A stretch of DNA of 37,643 nucleotides, taken from the NCBI GenBank assembly GCA_021781515.1, contig JAJXWR010000017.1, forward strand, positions 1 through 37,643. Reading direction: 5' to 3'. Shown in pieces: positions 16,933 through 29,866 of this stretch; positions within the stretch are counted from its first letter, which is position 1; each line of letters begins with the position of its first letter. Both the position numbers and the translations under genes were made by a program. The notes below the pieces were generated by a model. It searched no databases, had not been told where the DNA came from, and worked only from the letters and a program-made list of their open reading frames with translations. Origin of the DNA: Pseudomonadota bacterium. GTDB lineage: Bacteria; Pseudomonadota; Gammaproteobacteria; Pseudomonadales; Moraxellaceae.

Positions 16933-19701
16933 CTACTGCCAGCCCCAGCGGTGCGTATAAAACTTTTTCATGCCCTGTATCATTAATACATAAGAGACCA
17001 ACATGATGATCAGCCAGGGGAAATAACTCAGCGGTACCGCCTGCAACCGGAACCAGTGCGCCCAGGAACTCATAGGAATCAAGATACCCACCGCAATGGT
17101 CATGCTGGTCATCAATAACAATGGCCATGCCGCCACACTTTGTAAAAAGGGAATTTTCTGGGTACGAATCATGTGAACAATCATGGTTTGGGAAATCAGT
17201 CCCTCAATGAACCAGCCGGACTGGAACAGCATCTGGTGCGCCGGCGTATTGGCACCATAAACAAACCACATCAACGCATAGGTGGCAATGTCAAATATTG
17301 AACTCACCGGCCCAAAAAAAACCATGAACCGACCAATATCGTCCGCTTGCCAACGCTGGGGCCGCGCCAGCAGTTCCTTATCCACATTATCAAAGGGAAT
17401 CCCCAATTGGGAAATATCGTATAACAGATTCTGCACCAGTAGGTGTAATGGCAGCATGGGCAGGAAAGGCAGAAAGGCACTGGCCACCAATACACTGAAG
17501 ACGTTGCCAAAATTCGAGCTGGCGGTCATTTTGATGTATTTCAGCATATTGGCAAAGGTTTTTCGACCCTCGATGACACCCGCTTCCAGCACCATCAGGC
17601 TCTTTTCCAGCAGGATAATATCCGCTGCTTCTTTGGCAATATCCACAGCCGTGTCCACTGAAATACCGATATCCGCCGTACGCAGGGCAGGTGCATCATT
17701 GATGCCGTCACCCATGAACCCGACAACATGCCCTTCATCGCGTAATACCCGGACAATCCTTTCCTTCTGGTTGGGTGAGAGCTTGGCAAATACCGTCACC
17801 TGCATGGCCTGATCCTTGAGCTCAGTATCGGTCATTGCTTCCACCTGATGCCCCAGAAGCATGCGCTCGACATTGAGCCCCACTTCCTTGCAGATTTTTG
17901 CAGCCACCAGGTCGTTGTCTCCCGTGAGAATTTTCACCTGGATTCCCTGCGCCGCCAAGGCGGCCAGTGCTGGTGCCGTCGTTTCTTTAGGTGGATCGAG
18001 AAAAGCAATATAGCCTTCGAGAATCATCTCATTTTCATCGGCCACCGAATAGATATCGCGCCCGTCAGCAAACAGCCGGGTCGCTACAGCCACCACACGC
18101 AGGCCTTCCCGGTTCAGATCAGCCGCCGCCTCTTTGATTCGCTGTAATGAGTCTCCCGCCAGCGGCACCACCTCGGTATTTTCCCGAACCCAGCGGCAGG
18201 CCCCCAGAATCTCTTCGACCGCCCCCTTGCAGATCAGGCATGCACCCTGCTCAACATCCTGAACCACCACAGACATGCGCCGCCGGTTAAAATCAAAGGG
18301 AATTTCATCCAGTTTTTGATAGCGTTGTGTCAGATGGGCTTCTTTCAGCCGCTCCGCATGTTCAAGCACCGCCACATCCAGCAGATTTTTCAGTCCGGTC
18401 TGATAAAAACTGTTGAGGTAGGCCAATTCCAGAACCCGTCCGGACTCCTCACCCAGGGCATTGGCATGCCGTTCCAGAAAAATCCGGTCCTGCGTCAGGG
18501 TGCCGGTCTTGTCGGTACAAAGAATGTTCATGGCCCCAAAATTCTGGATAGCATCCAGACGCTTGACGATCACTTTTTTGCGGGCCAGAAAAACAGCACC
18601 TTTGGCCAGCGTCGAGGTCACAATCATCGGCAACATTTCTGGTGTCAGTCCGACAGCAATCGACAGGGCAAACAGCGCCGCATCCTGCCAGTTATGTTTC
18701 GTCAAGCCATTGATAATCATCACCACTGGGGTCATGACCATCATAAAACGGATCAATAACCAGCTAACCCGGTTGACGCCCTGTTGAAATGAGGTAGGTG
18801 CCCGGTTCTGCCGCATCACATGCACAGCCAGCGAACCAAAATACGTACGTGCCCCCGTACCAATCACCAGTGCTGTCGCCGCCCCGGACACAATATTGGT
18901 ACCCATGAAGCACAGGGTATCTATTTCCAGTGGATTGGTTTCCTCGGGACGCCGGCTGTCAGCATACTTTTCCACCGGCAGGGATTCCCCGGTCAGTGCC
19001 GCCTGGGCCACGAAAAGATCCTTGGCCGTCAGCACCCGGATATCCGCCGGCACCATATCGCCCGCCGCCAGTTTAATGACATCGCCCACCACCAGATCCC
19101 GCATGGGCAATTCCACCCAGCGTGGCTCCCGGGGATGCAGGGTCACACCGAAATATTTGCGGGCGGTATCCTCAACCTCACGCGCCGGATCCCGGCGCAA
19201 TACCGTTGCCGTATTGGAGACCATGGCTTTCAGGGATTCGGCAGCCCGGTTGGAACGCCCTTCCTGCACAAAACGCATAAGCGTGGCCAAGACAATCATC
19301 GAACTGATCACCAATGTCCCAGTAGGATCACCGGTGTACCAGGAGATCAGTGCCAAAACCGTCAATAGCAGACTGAACGGGTTGCGGTAACAAATCCACA
19401 GATGCAGCCACCACGGCATCGGCTTTTCCCGATGCACATCATTGTAACCGTCTTTCTGTCGATTCCAGAGTGCCTGGGAGTCTGTCAGTCCTTCTTCGTT
19501 GCTGCGGTAAAGTTTATACAGCGTGGCCACCGACGCACTGGCCGCCTGTTGCAGGCGCAGTGTCATGTCAGGGGGAACGGCATTATCACTCTGCCCCCGA
19601 GTCAGACCATCCAGTACCGGTTCACGGCGAAACAGACGCTCCGGCGTCCCTTTGGCAAAAAAGCGCAGAATTTTATCATTCACCAGTTCCGACCATTGCA
19701 T
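16933..19701 (-). CDS. mgtA: P-type Mg2+ import ATPase (MgtA/MgtB family)
   Basis: P3B-type ATPase that brings Mg2+ into the cell. The 922-residue protein has the TGES actuator loop (237-240), phosphorylation motif DKTGTLT (Asp397), the KGA nucleotide-binding motif and the hinge GDGINDAPAL. The intramembrane motif GLTPEMLPMI (351-360) and the large C-terminal membrane block with NLLYDISQLGIPFD and FGPVSSIFDI are typical of MgtA. E. coli MgtA has 898 residues. GGGGGA lies 9 nt before the ATG. The 212-nt upstream gap contains inverted repeats that may act in regulation. The stop is immediately next to that of xerC. Confidence 0.93.
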   Translation of the reverse strand: MQWSELVNDKILRFFAKGTPERLFRREPVLDGLTRGQSDNAVPPDMTLRLQQAASASVATLYKLYRSNEEGLTDSQALWNRQKDGYNDVHREKPMPWWLHLWICYRNPFSLLLTVLALISWYTGDPTGTLVISSMIVLATLMRFVQEGRSNRAAESLKAMVSNTATVLRRDPAREVEDTARKYFGVTLHPREPRWVELPMRDLVVGDVIKLAAGDMVPADIRVLTAKDLFVAQAALTGESLPVEKYADSRRPEETNPLEIDTLCFMGTNIVSGAATALVIGTGARTYFGSLAVHVMRQNRAPTSFQQGVNRVSWLLIRFMMVMTPVVMIINGLTKHNWQDAALFALSIAVGLTPEMLPMIVTSTLAKGAVFLARKKVIVKRLDAIQNFGAMNILCTDKTGTLTQDRIFLERHANALGEESGRVLELAYLNSFYQTGLKNLLDVAVLEHAERLKEAHLTQRYQKLDEIPFDFNRRRMSVVVQDVEQGACLICKGAVEEILGACRWVRENTEVVPLAGDSLQRIKEAAADLNREGLRVVAVATRLFADGRDIYSVADENEMILEGYIAFLDPPKETTAPALAALAAQGIQVKILTGDNDLVAAKICKEVGLNVERMLLGHQVEAMTDTELKDQAMQVTVFAKLSPNQKERIVRVLRDEGHVVGFMGDGINDAPALRTADIGISVDTAVDIAKEAADIILLEKSLMVLEAGVIEGRKTFANMLKYIKMTASSNFGNVFSVLVASAFLPFLPMLPLHLLVQNLLYDISQLGIPFDNVDKELLARPQRWQADDIGRFMVFFGPVSSIFDIATYALMWFVYGANTPAHQMLFQSGWFIEGLISQTMIVHMIRTQKIPFLQSVAAWPLLLMTSMTIAVGILIPMSSWAHWFRLQAVPLSYFPWLIIMLVSYVLMIQGMKKFYTHRWGWQ

Positions 19702-19816
19702 ACCCGGAGTTCCCCCACGCAGATAAATTCAAGTATTTCGTGCCAGTGGCGACAGGCCTTGCTGGCCTCGATGCCCCGAGTAACGCTTATCAACACGGTT
19801 AGAAGCTTGCTATGAT

Positions 19817-19835
19817 CTGTCACTATCCATGACAG
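19817..19835. promoter_or_regulatory. Inverted repeat upstream of mgtA
   Basis: CTGTCA (19817-19822) and TGACAG (19830-19835) are 7 nt apart, about 120 nt before the mgtA ATG. It could be an operator, for example for a response regulator, but no half-site identity is claimed. Confidence 0.3.
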
Positions 19836-19858
19836 TTTGATGAACATTTGAAAGGTTC

Positions 19859-19886
19859 GGCCCGGTCTATTGCAAAAAACCGGGCC
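19859..19886 (-). terminator. Terminator-like structure after the DUF4382 lipoprotein gene
   Basis: GGCCCGGT (19859-19866) and ACCGGGCC (19879-19886) are perfect 8-bp arms 12 nt apart. On the minus strand a second hairpin (GCCA-GTGC-TGGC, just before this one) is followed by CCCGG and six T (19874-19879). So a terminator stem next to a T-run can form, or the longer stem, in which the T-run is in the loop; the two share bases. Located 28 nt after the lipoprotein stop and upstream of mgtA. Confidence 0.45.
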
Positions 19887-19913
19887 AGCACTGGCAGCCG
19901 CTGCCCCATGAAC

Positions 19914-21716
19914 TTACGGAATGGTGACCGATACCGGGTTGATGGCACCTTGACTCATATTAATAACCGGAATTTCCAGCAACAAGGGAACGTCAGTCGA
20001 GGTACTTTTCCACAGGCGCAAGTAGGGATAAAATATTGAACCCGGTGCCTGTAATGCCGATGACCCCGTCGGCAAAGTCAATGTCGCCGTGCTAGTGCTT
20101 TTATTCAGCACACTGGTTAAATCCACGGCGCTGACAATCCCTGCCAGATCACTAAACACCAGTTGCCCCCGATCATAACCGCCGCTGTTCGTGACACTAA
20201 AGTTCAGGGTCAGCGAAGCCGGTGGTATTGTCGGCACCCCTAACGGAGCCATCGGGGTAAACTGTGGGGTTGTCGCAGACACCACTGGCGTAGTCGTCGT
20301 CACCGGACTGGTTGTTTCATACACTGGCCCATCGCTCAGTACATTATAAGCACCACTGCCTTGGGCAGGGATCGTCGTCACGAAAGCCGGCGCCGTATTA
20401 AATACATAATAAGCCTGCGACATTCCGCCGGTAGACAATTGCGGAGTCTCCGGCAAATTCGGCAACATCCCGGTAAATGGATCAGTATTAATCCAAAGCA
20501 TTTCAAAGGGGTAAAAATAACCCGTTGGGGTTTGCATAAACGCCCAGTAACCCGCCGCTGCTCCCCAAGGGGAGACAGTCGTCATGGATTTCAGTGGCTG
20601 CGGCGTAAAACCTCCGGATAACACCGTAACCGGAATCACTCCCGTGGAGAGTTCCGTCGGCAGATTACCTGCAATGATGCCATTGGTGCCCCCGTAATAG
20701 GTAGTGGCCGGTGAGGATCCCGCCAGCACAGGCACTTCATTAATCACAATATCCTGCATGTTGTCGCCACGCAACACCACTTCATAGTTCACGCCGGTGA
20801 TGCTATTGGAATCCAATGGAAAAAGATCGAAGGTTCCATCGACCGGATTCACTGCCGCAGAATGAACGCTGAAATAGGAGACGTTTAAATTGGCATCAAT
20901 CCGTTGTAATTCCGCCATGGCCACCACATGATTGGCGCAGTTGACGGTGCTACCCCCGGGTTGACAGAGTTTACTGGCATCGAGTGTTCCATGGATATCG
21001 CCCGCCATCTGCAGATTATGCAGTGTGGCTTGCGGTGCCAGCGCAAAACCCAGGCCACCTGGCACATTCGGCTGATTAAACGGCACCAGGGCGTGATCCA
21101 GATTGATATCCAGATCTTCGGGATACACACCCCCGTTACCAAAACTCTGCATCAACCCCACGAACAGGCCGATCTGCGGCAATGGTGCTTCCAGCGGTGC
21201 TTCATAAACAACAGACCCGTTGCGGGTGTATTCCACCTGATTGTTCCACTGCAGAGCCAGCCCGTTGCTGTCATAGGTACTTATGGTGGAAGTCTCCCGC
21301 AACGGGGTGGTCGCCGTGCTTTGTTCCTGCGTGGCAGCGGTATTGGTGGGGGCCAGCAGCAGACGCATCTGCAGGTAATTACCGGCATTGATCTGCATAT
21401 TATTGAGGATGTTCAGTAAAGTACCCTGATTCAGATTCGCCAGATCCACCGTGATGGCACTCGGCAACGAAACTACAGTCCAGTTCGGATCCGTAGGGCT
21501 ATAGGCCTCTATCCCCACCAGAGAATACGCCATCCCGGTAATCGTTATCCAGACATGCCGGTATCCCGACATGGCCGCCTGTGAAGAAGGCCCCGCCGAC
21601 AAACTCAGCGATACCGTCGCCGGGTTAGTATTGGCCCCCCCTCCACAGGCCTGCAACAGAACGGCCATCCCCACCCCTGTCAGTAACCGCCCACGACTTG
21701 ATTGACCTGACCTCAT
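19914..21716 (-). CDS. DUF4382-domain lipoprotein
   Basis: Predicted lipid-anchored envelope protein of unknown function. The 600-residue protein starts with a lipoprotein signal (GRLLTGVGMAVLLQAC), with lipidation Cys followed by GGG. An N-terminal DUF4382 domain begins ATVSLSLSAGPSSQAAMSGYRHVWITITGM. After about residue 330 there are beta-rich stretches heavy in Ser, Thr, Pro and Gly, including a TTSPVTTTTPVVSATTP linker, which suggests an extended surface or periplasmic protein. The start at 21716 is chosen for GGGGA upstream and because it puts the lipobox near the N-terminus. The frame extends to 21839, but this would overlap fadH. Codon use is similar to the neighbours. Single-gene unit by spacing. 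Confidence 0.75.
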   Translation of the reverse strand: MRSGQSSRGRLLTGVGMAVLLQACGGGANTNPATVSLSLSAGPSSQAAMSGYRHVWITITGMAYSLVGIEAYSPTDPNWTVVSLPSAITVDLANLNQGTLLNILNNMQINAGNYLQMRLLLAPTNTAATQEQSTATTPLRETSTISTYDSNGLALQWNNQVEYTRNGSVVYEAPLEAPLPQIGLFVGLMQSFGNGGVYPEDLDINLDHALVPFNQPNVPGGLGFALAPQATLHNLQMAGDIHGTLDASKLCQPGGSTVNCANHVVAMAELQRIDANLNVSYFSVHSAAVNPVDGTFDLFPLDSNSITGVNYEVVLRGDNMQDIVINEVPVLAGSSPATTYYGGTNGIIAGNLPTELSTGVIPVTVLSGGFTPQPLKSMTTVSPWGAAAGYWAFMQTPTGYFYPFEMLWINTDPFTGMLPNLPETPQLSTGGMSQAYYVFNTAPAFVTTIPAQGSGAYNVLSDGPVYETTSPVTTTTPVVSATTPQFTPMAPLGVPTIPPASLTLNFSVTNSGGYDRGQLVFSDLAGIVSAVDLTSVLNKSTSTATLTLPTGSSALQAPGSIFYPYLRLWKSTSTDVPLLLEIPVINMSQGAINPVSVTIP

Positions 21717-21835
21717 TTCTTGTCCCCATCGGTTTAAGCTGGCGGTCATTCTACCTGTATGGCCGCCTAAGTTCCTTAAAAATTCACCGTTAGTTTTAAT
21801 ACTTGACACTGAAATGCTGAACCCGGTGCCCGACT

Positions 21836-24502
<2,667 letters not shown>

Positions 24503-25845
24503 CCCAGATACCAGGGCACGACACCCACAAAAATACCGCCAATGCCGACTATATTGGTGATCCGATCAAAGTCGGGAATACTCCGCAGCGCAATAAACAC
24601 CAGGAAAATTCCGGTTGCCAACGGCCAAAGCACCCGTTCCACCGTCAGTTTAAGCGACTGCCGGGTGTCGTTGCGAAAATACCAGGCACAGGCAAATGAG
24701 GTCAGACTGTAATAAAAGCAGACCTGAAAACTGATGGCATTGACGGAATCCTGAATAATACTTTTTACACTGGGAAACCACGACGACCCCGCAAGAAACA
24801 CCAGCCCGAGCCCAGTAATCAGCAGGGTGGCTGCCCAAGGGGTCTGCCATCGCGGATGCAGACGAGAAAACTGCGAAGGGAGCACCCCGGAACGGCTTTT
24901 TACAAACAAGGTTCGGGAAAACTGTAAAATTGAAGTTTCCAGATTGCCCACCGTGCTGACCGTAACTGCCAGCAACGCCAGATACGACCAGGGAGCCGGT
25001 AACAAACGTTCGGCAACCACGTACACCACATTGGTGCCTGCCTGAGCCAGTTCTTGATCACTCAACAGCCGCAACGCCGTCGCCGTAAACCCGACATACA
25101 GCAACAAGGTCACCGACATCGCTCCGTAAAGCGCTTTGCGGGCATTGGCTGAGGCTTCCCGGGTTTCTTCGTTGAGATTAAGAGTAACGTCCCAACCCCA
25201 GAAAAAAAACAACGAGATCAGCGCACCCGCCACAAAAACACCGGGCGTAAAGGCCGCCAGACTAAATTGTTGCCAATGAAACGAGTGGACTGCATGCACC
25301 TGTGGGTTAGTCCAGGCCAGACCAATCAACAGCAGCAGCGTTCCCAGTTCGATCACGGTAAAAAGGATTTGTGTATAGCTCGTCGCCTTGATGCCTTTGA
25401 TCACAATGACGCCAACAAAAACCAGCCAGGCCGCCGCCAGTGCGCTCACCCACAGCGGACTGTCCAGATGCGCTGGTGCCAGTAAAGCCAGCGTTGCCGT
25501 AGCGGCCGGCATGGATCCGGACACCATGAATACCGAAGAAGCCACTAATAACGACCAGCCACAAAGAAAACCCAACAGTGGATGAAAAATGTCCCCCACC
25601 CAGGTAAACGAAGCGCCGGCACTGGCATTGACATGCGTCAGGTGAATAAAGGCCAGTGTCACCCCAAACATAATCAATCCACTATACAGCAGGCTGGAGA
25701 CTGCCAGCATCCCTACGGCACCAATCAACGTCGTAACGGTGGCTGCCAGGGAAAACGCCGGTGCCGTACCCGCCACCCCCATGATTAAACTCTCTGTCAG
25801 CCCCAAGGCTCCCGTCTGTAACCGGTTTTCTGCATTATCCTGCAT

Positions 25846-26218
25846 AGTTTAGAACCCGCCTGTCCTTTTCACTGGTTGTTATGATGCGGCAACATCGACT
25901 GCCATGATACAGCTAAACTTCCTGTTTTATAAACTGCTCCAGGGAATGAAGCTGATACTCCCTGCGCCATTTCAAGTGCGGCATCGACCCTTCGCAGTTT
26001 TTTGTGATTGCCTTTTCCCGTCGTTTTCCTGAGCAGCAGACCGGAGCAAATACCCCTCTTTTTCGATCAATTCTCGCCGTTTTCCCCAAGGGACAGAACC
26101 AATCAGCCTTGGCACCTTGAATGAAATACTGGTTTTTTAATATTCAATTGGGCATAATCTGCCCCTTGATATCCGTCAATCAACAGATCCGTTATTAGCT
26201 GAAAGGGCAGGGAAACGC
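25846..26218. other. Intergenic region between the permease and the rml operon
   Basis: 373 nt with no convincing gene; short frames here lack ribosome-binding sites and family features. It should hold both divergent promoters. Near the rmlB side there is TTGAAT (26117-26122), CATAAT (26153-26158) as a possible -10, and a small inverted repeat GGGCA-TAATC-TGCCC (26150-26164) overlapping that -10. I do not see an RfaH ops element. Confidence 0.5.
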
Positions 26219-27280
26219 ATGAGCATTCTGGTCACCGGCGGTGCAGGCTTTATTGGCGGCAATTTTATTCTGGACTGGCTGGAAGCACACGACGAACCCG
26301 TGGTCAATCTGGATAAACTCACTTATGCAGGCAATCTGCAAACACTGGCCTCTGTGGCGGAACGCCCCAATTACCATTTTGTGCACGGCGATATCGCAGA
26401 TCGCTCGCTGTTAGCTACGGTGTTGCAGCGCTATCAGCCACGTGCGGTCGTGAATTTTGCAGCAGAATCGCACGTGGATCGCTCGATTCACGGGCCGGCT
26501 GATTTTATCCAGACCAATGTCGTGGGCACGTTTAATTTGCTGGAATCGGTACGGCAATACTGGCTGGCACAATCTGCAGCGCAGCAGCAGGATTTTCGCT
26601 TTTTACACATTTCTACCGATGAGATTTATGGCAGTCTGTTACCGGAAGCCCCGGCTTTTCGGGAAGATCACCCCTGTCAACCCAACAGCCCCTATTCTGC
26701 CAGTAAAGCGGCCAGCGACCATCTGGTGCGTGCCTGGCATCACACCTATGGATTGCCCGTACTGACGACCAACTGCAGTAACAACTATGGCCCTTACCAT
26801 TTCCCGGAAAAATTGATTCCGTTAATGATTTTGCAGGCACTGGATAAAAAACCACTGCCCGTTTATGGCGATGGCCAGCAAATCCGCGACTGGTTGTATG
26901 TTCGTGATCATTGCAGTGCCTTGCGCCGGGTCTTGGAGGCCGGACGCATCGGCGACACTTATAATGTCGGGGGTTGGAACGAACAGACCAATCTGAGTGT
27001 GGTGCAACGTATCTGTGCCTTGCTGGACGAATTACAGCCACGTGCAGACGGGATTTCTTACAGCACGCAGATTACCTCGGTCAAGGATCGTCCTGGCCAT
27101 GATCGCCGGTATGCGATTGATGCGCACAAACTGGAAAGTGAGTTGGGATGGGTCCCTGCGGAAACGTTTGCCAGCGGTTTACGTAAAACCGTGCAATGGT
27201 ACCTGGCTAATACGCAATGGGTACAGGGAGTGACCAGTGGCAACTACCGTCTGTGGATGGAACAACATTATCATGCCTGA
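26219..27280 (+). CDS. rmlB: dTDP-glucose 4,6-dehydratase
   Basis: Second step of dTDP-L-rhamnose synthesis: dTDP-glucose to dTDP-4-keto-6-deoxyglucose, with bound NAD+. The 353-residue SDR protein has the Rossmann motif [12 protein letters not shown] (133-135) and the active-site Tyr159 and Lys163 (YSASK). [14 protein letters not shown] and [12 protein letters not shown] are family segments. First of four overlapping genes rmlB-rmlD-rmlA-rmlC; its stop overlaps the next start by 8 nt. Confidence 0.96.
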   Translation: MSILVTGGAGFIGGNFILDWLEAHDEPVVNLDKLTYAGNLQTLASVAERPNYHFVHGDIADRSLLATVLQRYQPRAVVNFAAESHVDRSIHGPADFIQTNVVGTFNLLESVRQYWLAQSAAQQQDFRFLHISTDEIYGSLLPEAPAFREDHPCQPNSPYSASKAASDHLVRAWHHTYGLPVLTTNCSNNYGPYHFPEKLIPLMILQALDKKPLPVYGDGQQIRDWLYVRDHCSALRRVLEAGRIGDTYNVGGWNEQTNLSVVQRICALLDELQPRADGISYSTQITSVKDRPGHDRRYAIDAHKLESELGWVPAETFASGLRKTVQWYLANTQWVQGVTSGNYRLWMEQHYHA

Positions 27281-28244
27281 ATCTTCTGCCCCGTCTAAAG
27301 GGTTTCCCTGTTCCCTCGGGGACAGCGAATGGAATAGCAACGCCATTGTACTCACCGGCATTTCCGGACAGGTGGGTGCCGCCTTTTCCCGGCAGTTGAT
27401 GCCCGGTACGTTCAGGGCACTGTCCCGAGGGGAACTGGATCTGGATCGCCCTGAAACCGTCCAGTCGGCACTGAATCAATGGCAGCCGCACATCGTGATT
27501 AACCCAGCAGCCTACACAGCCGTCGATCGTGCCGAACAGGAACAGGCCAACGCACAGCGCATCAACAGTGACAGCGTGGCAGAACTTGCCTGCTGGTGCC
27601 AAAAAAACAATGCCTTACTGGTGCAGTATTCCACAGATTATGTATTTGACGGAAACAAGGATTCGCCCTATCTGGAAACCGATGCGGTGCAGCCACAATC
27701 AGTTTATGGGCAGACCAAGAACAGTGGCGAAGCAGCGGTGCGTGCCTCCGGCTGTCCGCACCTGATCCTCAGAACTTCCTGGGTCGCCGGAATTCCCGGC
27801 AATAATTTTGTGAAGACCATTCTCAGACTGGCCCAGACCCGGGACACGCTTAACGTGGTAAATGACCAGTGGGGCAGTCCCACGGCGGCTGATCTGATTG
27901 CGACCCTCTCGTTACAGCTCATACAGCGCTATCGCAGCCAGCAGGCGGAGCCCGGCACCTATCACCTGACTGCCAGCGGTGCCACCACTTGGTATCACTT
28001 TGCTGTTTATATCATTGAACAGGCGCAGCAACTGGGTGTATCGCTGCAACTAGCGCCGGAAAATATCCGGCCTGTGCCTTCCAGCGACTATCCACTGCCT
28101 GCCCCCCGGCCAAAAAATTCCCGCCTGAATCTGGATAAACTGAAGCAAGCCTTAAATGTAACGGCGCTGCCTTCCTGGCAAGAAGGCATGGACCCCTTAA
28201 TCACCACACTATGTCAGCGACTACTTGCAGGAGCAGCATTATGA
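27273..28244 (+). CDS. rmlD: dTDP-4-dehydrorhamnose reductase
   Basis: Last step of dTDP-L-rhamnose synthesis, NADPH-dependent reduction of the 4-keto sugar. The 323-residue protein has the Rossmann motif [36 protein letters not shown] and the active-site segment [11 protein letters not shown]. The ATG at 27273 lies within ATGCCTGA, overlapping the rmlB stop. About 24 residues ([20 protein letters not shown]) precede the Rossmann fold, longer than the usual few; no good later start is visible. The stop overlaps the rmlA ATG. Confidence 0.93.
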   Translation: MPESSAPSKGFPCSLGDSEWNSNAIVLTGISGQVGAAFSRQLMPGTFRALSRGELDLDRPETVQSALNQWQPHIVINPAAYTAVDRAEQEQANAQRINSDSVAELACWCQKNNALLVQYSTDYVFDGNKDSPYLETDAVQPQSVYGQTKNSGEAAVRASGCPHLILRTSWVAGIPGNNFVKTILRLAQTRDTLNVVNDQWGSPTAADLIATLSLQLIQRYRSQQAEPGTYHLTASGATTWYHFAVYIIEQAQQLGVSLQLAPENIRPVPSSDYPLPAPRPKNSRLNLDKLKQALNVTALPSWQEGMDPLITTLCQRLLAGAAL

Positions 28245-29119
28245 ATCGTCGTGGAATCATTCTGGCCGGGGGGTCTGGCACCCGCCTGCACCCTGCTACT
28301 TACGCCATCTCCAAGCAATTGTTACCCGTTTACGACAAACCAATGGTGTATTATCCGTTATCGACGCTGATGCTGGCGGGTATTCGGGAGATTCTCATCA
28401 TTTCCACCCCGCAAGACACCCCGCGTTACCAGCAACTCTTGGGCAACGGAGAGTCCTGGGGGCTGCAACTGGAATACGCCATCCAGCCCAGCCCGGATGG
28501 CCTGGCCCAAGCCTATATTATTGGCGAACATTTTATCCGCCATCAGCACTCTGCTTTAATCCTCGGGGATAATCTGTTTTATGGGCACGACCTGCCAAAT
28601 CTACTGCAATCCGCCCAACAACGCCGTGAGGGTGCCAGTGTGTTTGCCTACCATGTCAAAGACCCTGAACGTTATGGTGTCGTGGATTTTGATCCGCAGG
28701 GCAAGGCATTGAGCCTGGAAGAAAAACCGGCAACACCTAAATCGAGTTATGCCGTTACCGGTCTGTATTTTTATGATGAACAGGCAACGGAACTGGCCCG
28801 GTCATTGAAACCCTCTGCACGGGGTGAACTGGAAATTACCGACCTTAATGCGCTGTACCTGCAAAAAAACCAGTTGTCTGTGGAAATCATGGGGCGTGGT
28901 TTTGCCTGGCTGGACACCGGAACTCACGACACTTTACTTGAAGCCGGTCAATTTATTGCGACCATTCAGTCTCGACAAGGTCTCAAGGTCGCCTGCCCGG
29001 AAGAAATCGCTTTTAGCCAAGGCTGGATCGATAGCGAGCAACTGCGGCGTTTGGCGCTGCCGCTCCTTAAGAACGAATATGGCCGTTACCTGCTGAATCT
29101 GTTGGGAGAACGCCCATGA
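28241..29119 (+). CDS. rmlA: Glucose-1-phosphate thymidylyltransferase
   Basis: First step of dTDP-L-rhamnose synthesis: glucose-1-phosphate plus dTTP to dTDP-glucose. The 292-residue protein begins [20 protein letters not shown], which includes the nucleotide-binding G-x-G-T-R-L motif, followed by [48 protein letters not shown] and [11 protein letters not shown] are family motifs. AGGAG lies 8 nt before the ATG. The start and stop overlap the neighbours by 4 nt each (ATGA). Confidence 0.96.
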   Translation: MNRRGIILAGGSGTRLHPATYAISKQLLPVYDKPMVYYPLSTLMLAGIREILIISTPQDTPRYQQLLGNGESWGLQLEYAIQPSPDGLAQAYIIGEHFIRHQHSALILGDNLFYGHDLPNLLQSAQQRREGASVFAYHVKDPERYGVVDFDPQGKALSLEEKPATPKSSYAVTGLYFYDEQATELARSLKPSARGELEITDLNALYLQKNQLSVEIMGRGFAWLDTGTHDTLLEAGQFIATIQSRQGLKVACPEEIAFSQGWIDSEQLRRLALPLLKNEYGRYLLNLLGERP

Positions 29120-29676
29120 ATGTCAGACCGCTTGCAATTGCTGAAGTTCTGGAAATTCGTCCGCAGATTTTTGGTGACAGCCGGGGGTTTTTCTACGAAA
29201 GTTTTAATCTTCGTAAATTCTCTGAGCAGTTGCCAGAGACAGAACAAACCCTGAATTTTGTTCAGGACAATCACAGCCAGTCAGTCCGCGGTGTATTGCG
29301 TGGCATTCACTACCAACTGCCTCCCTTTGCCCAGGGTAAACTGGTGCGCGTCACCCGTGGGGAAGTGTATGACGTGGCTGTTGATTTACGGCGCCACTCC
29401 CCAAGTTTCGGTCAGTGGGTCGGTCTGCTACTCAGTAGCAGTGAGAAAAATCAGCTGTGGATTCCGCCAGGCTTTGGCCATGCTTTTCTGTGTTTATCGG
29501 ATGAAGTTGAGTTTCTCTATAAAACAACAGACTATTACCAACCCAGTGCAGAACGCTGTATTCGTTGGGACGATCCGGAATTGGCCATTACCTGGCCGGA
29601 GACAGGTAATGCACTGAAACTGTCAGCCAAAGATCTGGCGGGCGTCAGTTTTAACAGCGCCGAGTACTTTCCTTAA
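29116..29676 (+). CDS. rmlC: dTDP-4-dehydrorhamnose 3,5-epimerase
   Basis: Third step of dTDP-L-rhamnose synthesis, epimerisation at C3 and C5. The 186-residue cupin has the segment [20 protein letters not shown] with catalytic His65, [10 protein letters not shown] and KTTDYY with the family tyrosine. ATGA overlap with rmlA. Last gene of the rml operon; a small ATGCG-AATC-CGCAT hairpin follows at 29697-29710, without a clear T-run. Confidence 0.95.
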   Translation: MNVRPLAIAEVLEIRPQIFGDSRGFFYESFNLRKFSEQLPETEQTLNFVQDNHSQSVRGVLRGIHYQLPPFAQGKLVRVTRGEVYDVAVDLRRHSPSFGQWVGLLLSSSEKNQLWIPPGFGHAFLCLSDEVEFLYKTTDYYQPSAERCIRWDDPELAITWPETGNALKLSAKDLAGVSFNSAEYFP

Positions 29677-29796
29677 GCCAGACCACACTCCCCATGCGAA
29701 TCCGCATGACTTCTCTAAATGGAGTCCGGGTTCGCTATAGCAACAGCAAATCGCTGCAGAGAAGAATACAGGGTATAGTCAATTAGTTCATTTTCG

Positions 29797-29802
29797 TATA
29801 AT
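29797..29802 (+). promoter_or_regulatory. Candidate -10 of the RND pump genes
   Basis: Consensus TATAAT, 65 nt before the pump ATG. No good -35 at 16-18 nt, so an activator may be needed, or the match may be by chance in AT-rich sequence. Confidence 0.3.
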
Positions 29803-29866
29803 ATCATTACTTATTATCTGATTCACCTGTTGGCAGAGATCTGCCCAATTCCTGGAACTTCCCGGT

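Noticed and set aside
18316-18759. Long frame on the + strand inside mgtA
   Set aside because: Antisense to a well-conserved ATPase gene; no ribosome-binding site or family motif. The same applies to other antisense frames in uvrD, mutM, fadH and rmlB.
26150-26164. GGGCA-TAATC-TGCCC as a terminator or JUMPstart-like element
   Set aside because: Short arms, no T-run and no ops consensus; noted only as part of the intergenic region.
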